DNA from: Xylophilus ampelinus | Lineage (GTDB): Bacteria > Pseudomonadota > Gammaproteobacteria > Burkholderiales > Burkholderiaceae_C | Direction: 5' to 3' | DNA length: 11,096 bases | NCBI RefSeq assembly: GCF_901875635.1 | Contig: NZ_CABFMN010000010.1 | Coordinates: 1 to 11,096 of the forward strand | Shown: positions 1-5,724 of the stretch, piece by piece | Position numbering within the stretch: position 1 is the first letter of the stretch | Layout of the letters: each line of letters starts with the position of its first letter | Notes under the pieces: model-generated | Told to the model about the DNA's origin: nothing | The model's database searches: none | Seen by the model: only the letters and a program-made list of their open reading frames with translations | Translations under genes and position numbers: made by a program

Positions 1-116
1 GCCAGCGCGGCGGCGCGTGCGCGCAGCGCGCGGGCCTTGCGCGCGGACAGGCCCGGCGGCACACCCGCGCCTGCGGCTTCGCCATGCGCACCTTCGGGCG
101 GCCGAGCGGCGCTCAT
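1..116 (-). CDS. Partial CDS, probable second PqiA-domain protein (N-terminus only)
   Basis: An ATG at 116 overlaps the stop codon of the preceding gene as ATGA, and the frame stays open for 38 codons to the window edge. The visible part is a Pro/Ala/Gly-rich leader followed by a basic stretch (SARKARALRARAAAL) and shows no recognisable domain yet. The 4-base overlap implies translational coupling with the upstream PqiA gene. In proteobacteria the PqiA domain is often duplicated, either in one protein or in two tandem genes, usually followed by the MCE protein PqiB and PqiC. A second PqiA is therefore the expected neighbour, but this is inferred from context only. The reading frame itself is well supported; the identity is not. 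Confidence 0.55.
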   Translation of the reverse strand, partial: MSAARPPEGAHGEAAGAGVPPGLSARKARALRARAAAL

Positions 117-736
117 GTGGCGGGCTCCGGCTCGTCGTCGAAGCTCAGTTCCCACAGCGCGCGCGGGTCGAAGGAGACGACCACAGTCAGCAGCACCGTG
201 AGGCCGACGAAGGCCCACAGCGCCGGCCCCGCGACCACGGTGGCCATGCCCGAGAGCTTGATCACCGCCACCAGCACGCCGAGCAGGAAGACCTCCACCA
301 TGCCCCAGGGGCGCAGCGACTGCAGCAGCCGCACCAGGCCCTGGAAGCCGCGCGGCCGGCGCCCCGAACGCCGCGGGCCGAGCAGGTAGAGCAGGATCAG
401 CAACTGCGTCAGCGGGAACAGCAGTGTGGTGGCCAGTACCAGCATGGCGACCAGCGACATGCCCTCCCCGCTCAGCGCGATCACGGCGCCGACCAGCGTG
501 GTCTGGCTGGTCAGGCCCTGCAGTTCGATCTCCACGATGGGAAAGAGGTTGGCGATGGCGAAGAGGATCAGGCAGGCCACGGTCAGCGGCACCATGCGCC
601 TTTGCTGCGCGCCGCGGTGGCGGACGAGCTCGGTGCCGCAGCGCAGGCACCGTGCCACCTCGCGCGGGCGCAGGTCCGGCCGGCGGTAGACCGCGTCGCA
701 ACCCTCGCAAACGACCAGATCGGTGAGCCGCTTCAT
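113..736 (-). CDS. pqiA: PqiA-family inner-membrane protein (paraquat-inducible protein A)
   Basis: The 207-residue protein matches one PqiA domain. Two CxxC pairs (C10/C13 and C30/C33) form the N-terminal zinc-ribbon-like module. Four hydrophobic segments follow at about 48-72, 86-115, 142-165 and 169-187. The NLFP signature after the first CxxC module (63-66) and the WGMVEVFLLGVLV block near 140 are close to the E. coli PqiA repeat (NLFPFV, WGMAEIFLAGVLV). E. coli PqiA carries two such domains; this protein has one and is followed by an overlapping gene that may supply the second. PqiA works with the periplasm-spanning MCE protein PqiB in lipid traffic between the membranes. I chose ATG 736 because in-frame starts further upstream (766 and 817) would put the N-terminus inside a repeat element and add residues unlike the family. 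The Shine-Dalgarno is weak. Confidence 0.9.
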   Translation of the reverse strand: MKRLTDLVVCEGCDAVYRRPDLRPREVARCLRCGTELVRHRGAQQRRMVPLTVACLILFAIANLFPIVEIELQGLTSQTTLVGAVIALSGEGMSLVAMLVLATTLLFPLTQLLILLYLLGPRRSGRRPRGFQGLVRLLQSLRPWGMVEVFLLGVLVAVIKLSGMATVVAGPALWAFVGLTVLLTVVVSFDPRALWELSFDDEPEPAT

Positions 737-742
737 CCGGTC

Positions 743-903
743 AGAAGCTGTGAATGAATTCGGCATGGCCGAGCGGACTGCGACAAGGCGCCCACTCAAG
801 GCGCAAAGCGCAGCCATCCCACAGGCGATGGCGAGCGTTTGCAGAGATTGGTGGATGTGTCTTGGCAGGGCGAGCGGGCATGGCGGATTCGTTCACAGCT
901 TCT
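743..903. mobile_element. MITE-like element with 27-bp imperfect terminal inverted repeats
   Basis: The left end (743-769) begins AGAAGCTGTGAATGAATTCG. The reverse complement of the right end (877-903) begins AGAAGCTGTGAACGAATCCG. I count 23 of 27 matches between the two. The ends enclose about 107 bases with no credible gene and no transposase, which is the plan of a miniature inverted-repeat element. The left end lies only six bases upstream of the pqiA start codon, so pqiA must be transcribed through it or from within it. I see no clear target-site duplication, so it could be old, or a structured repeat not moved by a transposase. Confidence 0.55.
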
Positions 904-918
904 CAGTGGGCCCGGATG

Positions 919-941
919 AAAAACGCCGCCCCGGGGGCGGC
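919..941 (-). terminator. Rho-independent terminator without an obvious gene
   Basis: Read on the minus strand, the stem GCCGCC pairs with GGCGGC around a five-base loop, followed by G and five T. This is a textbook intrinsic terminator. It points leftwards, yet no minus-strand gene lies between it and the divergent promoter region near 1100. It may end a small or antisense transcript, insulate pqiA from leftward read-through, or be left over from a lost gene. On the plus strand the A tract precedes the stem, so it would not work in that direction. Confidence 0.6.
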
Positions 942-1030
942 AGGCGAGCAGAAGCGCGCAACGAAGGAAGCAGCGAACATTGGGCCGATTCTGCCCAAAG
1001 CCGCGTGCCGTGCTGTCGGACGGCATCGCC

Positions 1031-1070
1031 GCTATGGAATTCATAGCTGGCGACGCCCGCCCCGTGTGCG
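1031..1070 (+). repeat. 40-nt double-hairpin repeat, copy 1 (degenerate)
   Basis: Hairpin 1 is GCTATG / CATAGC (1031-1036 and 1042-1047), perfectly paired around GAATT. After six bases comes CGCCCG (1054-1059), a five-base loop, and then TGTGCG where the other copies have CGGGCG, so the second stem is damaged. Spacing is identical to the copies at 5652 and 9677. Unlike those copies, it lies in a divergent intergenic region, where a terminator role makes little sense. Confidence 0.7.
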
Positions 1071-1095
1071 CTGGGCACCGATTTGGCGCAAAAAA

Positions 1096-1155
1096 ATTGC
1101 AATTTTCACCCGGGTGTATTGCAATGATCATTTAAGCCCGGGTAGAATTTTCACC
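1096..1155 (+). promoter_or_regulatory. Palindrome-rich promoter of the DUF2239 gene, possibly leaderless
   Basis: A -35-like TTGCAA (1119-1124) and a -10-like TAGAAT (1143-1148) are separated by 18 bases, which puts the start of transcription at about 1155, next to the ATG at 1156. No Shine-Dalgarno precedes that ATG, consistent with a leaderless mRNA. Two ATTGCAAT palindromes (1096-1103 and 1118-1125) and two CCCGGGT sites, in CACCCGGGTG (1107-1116) and AGCCCGGGTA (1135-1144), alternate through the region. AATTTTCACC also occurs twice (1101-1110 and 1146-1155). The second CCCGGGT abuts the -10 box, where a bound repressor would block transcription. The regulator is unknown. Confidence 0.55.
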
Positions 1156-1734
1156 ATGACGTCCGGCCCTGCTCCTGCCCCCACCCTGATCGCTTTCCTG
1201 GCGCACCGGCGCGTTGCGCGCGGCCCTCGCGACGACGTGCTCGCCGCCCTGCGCGCGTACGAGGACGGCGCGGGCGCCATGGTGTTCGACGCCGAGACCG
1301 GCGAGCGGGTCGAGCTCGACCTGCGCCCCGATCCTGCGTCCACGGCCAGCGTCGAGGACGCCCCGACGCGCGGCGTCGGCCGTCCCAAGCTGGGCGTGGT
1401 CGCACGCGAGGTCACGCTGTTGCCGCGCCATTGGGACTGGCTCAGCCGTCAGCCCGGCGGCGCGTCGGTCGCGCTGCGTCGCCTGATCGACGAGGCCCGC
1501 CGCACCTACGCCGAACGTGACCAGGTGCGCGCCGCGCGCGAGGCGGCGTACCGCGTGATGAGCGTGCTGGGCAGCGAATTGCCCGGCTTCGAGGAGGCGG
1601 CCCGGTCGCTCTTCGCCGGTGAGCGCGCGCGTTTCAACAGCTACGTGAGCGATTGGCCGGCCGACGTGGCCGACTTCGTCCGCGGCCTGGCGGCCCCCGC
1701 ATGGAATGCGCCGGCGCCCGGTGCCGATGCCTGA
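1156..1734 (+). CDS. DUF2239 family protein
   Basis: The 192-residue soluble protein fits DUF2239 in length and motifs. It has an N-terminal TLIAFLAHRRVARGP segment (10-24), a VFDAETGERVELDLR segment (43-57), and the family's most characteristic block, GRPKLGVVAREVTLLPRHWD (75-94). An Ala/Arg-rich helical half follows, with PGFEEAARSLFAG at 143-155. No biochemical role is established for this family, and I see no catalytic motif I can name. No signal peptide or membrane segment is present, so it should be cytoplasmic. The ATG at 1156 was chosen because it begins the family homology and lies just after the -10 box; the longer open frame upstream runs through repeats. The MATE gene follows 108 bases later on the same strand with no terminator between. 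Confidence 0.88.
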   Translation: MTSGPAPAPTLIAFLAHRRVARGPRDDVLAALRAYEDGAGAMVFDAETGERVELDLRPDPASTASVEDAPTRGVGRPKLGVVAREVTLLPRHWDWLSRQPGGASVALRRLIDEARRTYAERDQVRAAREAAYRVMSVLGSELPGFEEAARSLFAGERARFNSYVSDWPADVADFVRGLAAPAWNAPAPGADA

Positions 1735-1842
1735 AGAATTGTCCTCTCCGATGCACGTCCTTCACCCCAGCCGCGGCCCACACGGGGCCGTGCAGCCCGC
1801 ACTGCGATTCGCACGCGCTGCCACCGCCCCGGCGGTGCCCGC

Positions 1843-3333
1843 GTGAGCGCCGAGCAACCGCCCATGCCCCAGCCCGAAGCCGCCCGTGTGGCGGGCGAGA
1901 CGGTCGCGCCGCCCGCCTCCGTTGCCGACCCGGTGCCGCCGCCTGCGACCGCACCCGCCCCGGCACGTGGTCGGCCGGTGGCCATTGCCGGCAACAAACC
2001 GCTGTGGCAGACCTTCTTGTTCTTCCTGGCACCGATGCTGCTGTCGAACATCCTGCAGTCGCTGTCGGGTACGCTCAACAACGTCTACATCGGCCAGATG
2101 ATCGGCGTGCAGGCGCTGGCGGCGGTGTCGGGCTTCTTTCCCGTGATGTTCTTCTTCATCGCCTTCACCATCGGCCTGGGCGGCGGCGCCTCGGTGCTGA
2201 TCGGGCAGGCGTGGGGGGCGCAGGACCGCGAGAAGGCGCGCGCGGTCGCCGGCACCGCGCTCACCGTGGTGGTGGCGTTCGGGCTGCTGGTCGCGCTCTT
2301 CGGCGGCATCTTCACCCAGCCGATGCTGCATGCGCTGGGCACGCCCGCCGACATCCTGCCGGACGCCACGCGCTACGCCCGCATCATCCTGATCGCGATG
2401 CCGGGGCTGTTCGTGTTCCTGCTCTCCACGGCCATGCTGCGCGGTGTGGGCGACACGGTCACGCCGCTGTTCACGCTGCTCATCTCGACGGCCGTGGGCC
2501 TGGTGCTCACGCCCGCGCTCATCCGCGGCTGGGGCGGCTTGCCGCAGATGGGCGTGGCCAGCGGCGCGTGCGCGACCGTGGTCGCCTTCGTCGTCGCCAC
2601 GCTGTGGCTGGGCTGGTACCTGCGGCGCAAGAAGAGCCCGCTGACACCGGACGCCGACTTCGTGCGGCACCTGCGCATCCGGCCGCACCTGCTCAAGGCC
2701 ATCCTCAAGGTGGGCGTGCCCACCGGCGTGCAGATGATCGTGGTGGCGCTGGCCGAACTGGTGCTCCTGGGCCTGGTCAACGGCTTCGGCTCGCATGCCA
2801 CCGCGGCCTATGGCGCGGTGAACCAGGTGGTGGCCTACGTGCAGTTCCCGGCCATCTCGATCGCGATCACGGCCTCGATCCTCGGCGCGCAGGCCATCGG
2901 CGCGGGCCGGGTCGACCGGTTGGGCGCCATCACGCGCACGGCCTTGATGATGAACCTGGTGCTCACCGGCTCGCTGGTGCTGCTGGGGTATCTGTTCTCG
3001 CGGCCGCTGATGGGCTGGTTCATCACCGATCCGGCCGTCATCGAGGTGGCGCAGCAGCTGCTGCACATCATGCTGTGGAGCCTCGTCATCTTCGGCATGG
3101 CCTCGGCGCTGTCGGGGATCATGCGGGCCAGCGGCACGGTGCTGGTGCCCACCGCCATTTCGATCTTCTGTGTGCTCTGCGTGTCGGTGCCGGTGGGCTG
3201 GTTCATGAGCCACCGCATCGGCCTGCCGGGCGTGTGGATCGCCTACCCCGCGTCCTTCGGCAGCATGCTGCTGCTGCAGGCCGCGTATTACCGCTTCGTG
3301 TGGCGCAAGAAGGCGATCCGGCGGCTGGTGTGA
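1843..3333 (+). CDS. MATE family efflux transporter
   Basis: A 496-residue multidrug and toxin extrusion protein, of the NorM/DinF-like superfamily, that exports cationic drugs or metabolites in exchange for H+ or Na+. About twelve hydrophobic helices run from residue 56 to near the C-terminus. The GLGGGASVLIGQAWGAQDRE block (111-130) matches the typical MATE loop after helix 2, and a PTGVQMIVVALAE-type segment opens the second half, as expected for the internal duplication. Residues 1-48 are an unusual Pro/Ala-rich tail before the membrane domain. The GTG at 1843 gives the longest version; the in-frame ATG at 1864 is an equally possible start, and neither has a strong ribosome site. The stop overlaps the next gene's probable GTG. 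Substrate cannot be read from sequence. Confidence 0.9.
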   Translation: MSAEQPPMPQPEAARVAGETVAPPASVADPVPPPATAPAPARGRPVAIAGNKPLWQTFLFFLAPMLLSNILQSLSGTLNNVYIGQMIGVQALAAVSGFFPVMFFFIAFTIGLGGGASVLIGQAWGAQDREKARAVAGTALTVVVAFGLLVALFGGIFTQPMLHALGTPADILPDATRYARIILIAMPGLFVFLLSTAMLRGVGDTVTPLFTLLISTAVGLVLTPALIRGWGGLPQMGVASGACATVVAFVVATLWLGWYLRRKKSPLTPDADFVRHLRIRPHLLKAILKVGVPTGVQMIVVALAELVLLGLVNGFGSHATAAYGAVNQVVAYVQFPAISIAITASILGAQAIGAGRVDRLGAITRTALMMNLVLTGSLVLLGYLFSRPLMGWFITDPAVIEVAQQLLHIMLWSLVIFGMASALSGIMRASGTVLVPTAISIFCVLCVSVPVGWFMSHRIGLPGVWIAYPASFGSMLLLQAAYYRFVWRKKAIRRLV

Positions 3334-3977
3334 GCGCCCTGCCGATGCTTTATTCCTTCCGGCGCTGCCCCTACGCGATGCGGGCGCGCCTGGCGCTGGC
3401 CGTGAGCGGGCAGCGCTGCGAGTTGCGCGAAGTGGTGCTGCGCGACAAGCCGCCCGAGCTGCTTGCGGCCTCGCCCAAGGCCACCGTGCCGGTGCTGGTG
3501 CTGCCAGGCGGCGAGGTGATCGATCAGAGCCTGGACATCATGCGCTGGGCGCTGCACCGCCACGACCCCGACGGCTGGCTGGACGGCGACGCCGACGTGA
3601 CGCAGGCCCTCGTAGCGCAGTGCGACGGGCCCTTCAAGAAGGCGCTGGACGCGTACAAGTACCCCGAGCGCCATGCCGACCGACCGGCAGGCGCCGCGCA
3701 GTCCGACGCGGCCGCGATGCTCGATGGACTCGAAGCGCGCCTGCGCGCCCGCGCCTTCCTGTGCGCCGACCGGCCGCGTCTCGCCGATGCCGCGTGGATG
3801 CCCTTCGTGCGCCAGTTCGCGCAGGTCGATGCGGCATGGTTCGCGGCCCGGCCCTGGCCACGGCTGCAGGCCTGGCTCGACGGCTGGCTGCAAGGGCCGC
3901 TGTGGCCATGCGTGATGCACAAGTACGCGCGCTGGCAGGCGCCAGAGCGCGGCGTGAATTTCCCGCCCGTCGGCTGA
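3330..3977 (+). CDS. Glutathione S-transferase-like protein
   Basis: A thioredoxin-fold N-terminal domain is followed by a helical GST C-terminal domain. Counting from the ATG at 3345 (210 residues), the protein opens with MLYSFRRCPYAMRARLAL, which has a glutaredoxin-like CPYA active site (8-11). The cis-proline motif ATVPVL is at 46-51, the glutathione-contact QS pair at 61-62, and the C-terminal RLADAAWMPF motif at 145-154 resembles the GST folding motif. A CPYA cysteine suggests thiol-transfer activity, as in omega- or Grx2-like GSTs, rather than classical Tyr/Ser chemistry; this is inference. A GTG at 3330 overlaps the MATE stop as GTGA and would couple translation, so I use it. The ATG at 3345 is the alternative. 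The position next to an efflux pump fits conjugation and export. Confidence 0.85.
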   Translation: MSALPMLYSFRRCPYAMRARLALAVSGQRCELREVVLRDKPPELLAASPKATVPVLVLPGGEVIDQSLDIMRWALHRHDPDGWLDGDADVTQALVAQCDGPFKKALDAYKYPERHADRPAGAAQSDAAAMLDGLEARLRARAFLCADRPRLADAAWMPFVRQFAQVDAAWFAARPWPRLQAWLDGWLQGPLWPCVMHKYARWQAPERGVNFPPVG

Positions 3978-3982
3978 GCACG

Positions 3983-4008
3983 CGCCGCGGCGTCTGTGTG
4001 ACGCGGCG
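3983..4008 (+). terminator. GC-rich hairpin after the GST gene, weak terminator candidate
   Basis: CGCCGCG (3983-3989) pairs with CGCGGCG (4002-4008) around a 12-base loop. A competing inner stem, GCGTC / GACGC (3990-3994 and 4000-4004), shares part of it. Only two T follow, so intrinsic termination would be inefficient. It lies six bases after the GST stop and just before the promoter of the next gene. Confidence 0.35.
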
Positions 4009-4039
4009 TTGCAGGGCCTGCTCCGCCGGTCCTGATAAT
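4009..4039 (+). promoter_or_regulatory. Candidate sigma-70 promoter of the CPA2 antiporter
   Basis: TTGCAG (4009-4014) and GATAAT (4034-4039) are separated by 19 bases, and a T directly precedes the -10 box. The spacer is slightly long. Transcription would start near 4046, giving a very short leader before the ATG at 4060. This would make the antiporter separately transcribed from the genes upstream. Confidence 0.4.
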
Positions 4040-4059
4040 CGCCGCCTTCCCGTTGCACG

Positions 4060-5331
4060 ATGTCCTCCATGCCCGTCAGCCAGCTCTCGGTCTATTTCTT
4101 TCTCCAGGCGGCGGTGATCCTGCTGGCGTGCCGTCTGGTGGGCAAGCTGGCGCAGCGGGTGGGCCAGCCCCAGGTGGTGGGCGAGATGATCGCCGGCGTG
4201 GTGCTCGGGCCCTCGCTCTTTGGTTTGTTCGCGCCCGAACTGCAGCAGGCGCTCTTTCCCAAGCCGACGCTGGGCATGCTCTACGTCTGCGGCCAGCTGG
4301 GCGTGGGCATGTACATGTTCCTGGTGGGCACCGAGTTCAACGCCGATCACTTCAGGAGCCGCGCCCGCAGCGCCGTCTCGGTTTCGGTGGCCGGCATCGC
4401 GGTGCCTTTCGCGCTGGCCTTCCTGCTCGTCCCCTGGCTGCATGAGGTGCCGGGCCTCTTCTCGGACAAGGCCAAGGCGCTCGAGGCCTCGCTCTTCCTC
4501 GGCGCGGCCATCGCCATCACGGCTTTCCCGATGCTGGCGCGCATCATCCACGAACGTGGCATCGCCGGTACCTCGCTGGGCACCCTGGCGCTGACCGCGG
4601 GCGCGGTCGACGACGCGGCCGCCTGGTGCATCCTGGCCGTGGTGCTGGCCAGCTTCGGCGGCAGCTGGGCGGGCGCGTGGCTCGCCATCGGCGGCGGCAT
4701 CGGCTATGCGCTGTTCATGCTGCTCGTGGGCCGGCGGCTGCTGGCGCGGCTCGCGGACCACGCGAAGCCGGGCGAGCCGCTGAGCCCGACGCTGCTGGCC
4801 GTCGTGCTCGCCCTCTTCTGCCTGAGCGCCTGGGCCATGGACGCGATCGGCATCCATGCCGTGTTCGGCGGCTTCCTCCTCGGCGCATGCCTGCCGCGTG
4901 GCGAGTTCACCGCCATGCTGCGCGCGCAGCTGCAGCCCTTCGTGGTGGTCTTCCTGCTGCCGATGTTCTTCACCTACTCGGGCCTGAACACGCAGCTCGG
5001 CATGGTCATGCAACCGGCGCTGCTGCTGGCGGCACTGGCCATCCTGGCGGCGTCATTCGCCGGCAAGGGCATCGCGTGCTGGGCCGCGGCGCGCCTCAGC
5101 GGCGAGAACAACCGCGACGCGATGGCGATCGGCGCACTGATGAACGCGCGCGGGCTGATGGAGCTGATCATCATCAACATCGGCCTGCAGGCCGGCGTGA
5201 TCGAACCGGGGCTGTTCGCGATCCTGGTGCTGATGGCGATCGTCACCACGCTGATGGCGACGCCGCTGTTCAACCGCGTCGTCCGCAGCGGTGGCACACA
5301 GAGCCGCGCTGCGCTCGGGCGGCCGATCTAG
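4060..5331 (+). CDS. CPA2-family cation:proton antiporter
   Basis: A 423-residue monovalent cation:proton antiporter with about twelve to thirteen helices in the inner membrane. Family marks are VGQPQVVGEMIAGVVLGPS (34-52), FLVGTEF (87-93), ITAFPMLARII (153-163) and the paired aspartates in GAVDDAAAW (D184, D185). In this superfamily a DD pair in the ion-binding helix is associated with electrogenic Na+/H+ exchange (as in NapA), whereas KefB/KefC-type K+ systems have a different residue before the Asp. The protein ends right after the membrane domain, with no TrkA-N/RCK nucleotide-binding region, so Kef-style ligand gating is not expected. The ITAFPMLARI signature is also typical of CHX-like members. 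A second ATG at 4069 is possible. Ion specificity is uncertain. Confidence 0.88.
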   Translation: MSSMPVSQLSVYFFLQAAVILLACRLVGKLAQRVGQPQVVGEMIAGVVLGPSLFGLFAPELQQALFPKPTLGMLYVCGQLGVGMYMFLVGTEFNADHFRSRARSAVSVSVAGIAVPFALAFLLVPWLHEVPGLFSDKAKALEASLFLGAAIAITAFPMLARIIHERGIAGTSLGTLALTAGAVDDAAAWCILAVVLASFGGSWAGAWLAIGGGIGYALFMLLVGRRLLARLADHAKPGEPLSPTLLAVVLALFCLSAWAMDAIGIHAVFGGFLLGACLPRGEFTAMLRAQLQPFVVVFLLPMFFTYSGLNTQLGMVMQPALLLAALAILAASFAGKGIACWAAARLSGENNRDAMAIGALMNARGLMELIIINIGLQAGVIEPGLFAILVLMAIVTTLMATPLFNRVVRSGGTQSRAALGRPI

Positions 5332-5379
5332 CCGGCAACAGTCTGGAACAAGTTCGTGGCCTCCCCCTCCTTCGTGAGG

Positions 5380-5408
5380 TTCACATTCGCAGCACTCGTT
5401 CGTTATCC
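5380..5408 (+). promoter_or_regulatory. Candidate promoter of the 66-residue protein gene
   Basis: TTCACA (5380-5385) and TTATCC (5403-5408) are separated by 17 bases, ahead of the strong ribosome site at 5422-5432. The boxes are only moderate matches. Read-through from the antiporter gene is the alternative. Confidence 0.3.
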
Positions 5409-5435
5409 TCGACACACGGTCTGGAGGAGAAGGAT

Positions 5436-5636
5436 GTGCTGAGCTTGAGAGACATGGCGCTCACCGTGGAGGAACGCGGCGAAGGCCAGTTCTACTGGGT
5501 GGTGCTGGAGGCATCGGAGCCCGACGAGGGCGAGGTGATGATCTACCGCCGGATCGAATCCGCGGCCCGCGCGCAACCCACCTATTCGAACGCGCTGGCG
5601 ATGGGCGTCGACGTCGTGCGTCGACTGGCCGATTGA
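5436..5636 (+). CDS. Small conserved-looking hypothetical protein, 66 residues
   Basis: GTG at 5436 is preceded by the purine-rich GGAGGAGAAGG (5423-5433), one of the clearest Shine-Dalgarno sites in the window, with AGGAG about seven bases away. An ATG at 5434 in another frame stops after two codons, and the internal ATG at 5454 lies too far from that site. The protein is acidic and has no signal peptide or membrane segment. Its middle, GQFYWVVLEASEPDEGEVM, looks like paired beta strands, and its C-terminus (YSNALAMGVDVVRRLAD) looks like an amphipathic helix, suggesting a small alpha/beta fold. I believe similar short proteins occur in Comamonadaceae but cannot name a family or function. A hairpin repeat that may terminate transcription follows 15 bases after the stop. 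Confidence 0.75.
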   Translation: MLSLRDMALTVEERGEGQFYWVVLEASEPDEGEVMIYRRIESAARAQPTYSNALAMGVDVVRRLAD

Positions 5637-5651
5637 TACGGACTTCCCGCT

Positions 5652-5691
5652 GCTATTGAATTCGTAGCGCGTCGCGCCCGCCCCACGGGCG
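5652..5691 (+). repeat. 40-nt double-hairpin repeat, copy 2
   Basis: GCTAT / GTAGC (5652-5656 and 5664-5668, with one G-T pair) form hairpin 1. Six bases later, CGCCCG / CGGGCG (5675-5680 and 5686-5691) form a perfect hairpin 2 around a five-base loop. A T-rich stretch (5701-5705 and beyond) follows on the plus strand. The copy sits between the convergent small-protein and MFS genes, so a transcription-ending role is plausible. Confidence 0.8.
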
Positions 5692-5724
5692 TTTCCACCC
5701 TTTTTCTCTTTGAACGCAGCGTGC

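Noticed and set aside
737..817. N-terminal extension of PqiA to ATG 766 or 817
   Set aside because: It would translate the terminal repeat of the 743-903 element and adds residues with no likeness to the PqiA family, which begins close to the first CxxC.
754..1155. Upstream extension of the DUF2239 frame
   Set aside because: The open frame continues through the element, an orphan terminator, a hairpin repeat and the promoter; family homology starts just after ATG 1156.
1653..3977. A 774-codon open frame spanning the MATE gene and the GST gene
   Set aside because: The part over the MATE gene is His/Arg/Gly-rich, as expected of a shifted frame in GC-rich DNA; only the GST end (from 3330) shows family motifs. 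It is not a fusion protein.
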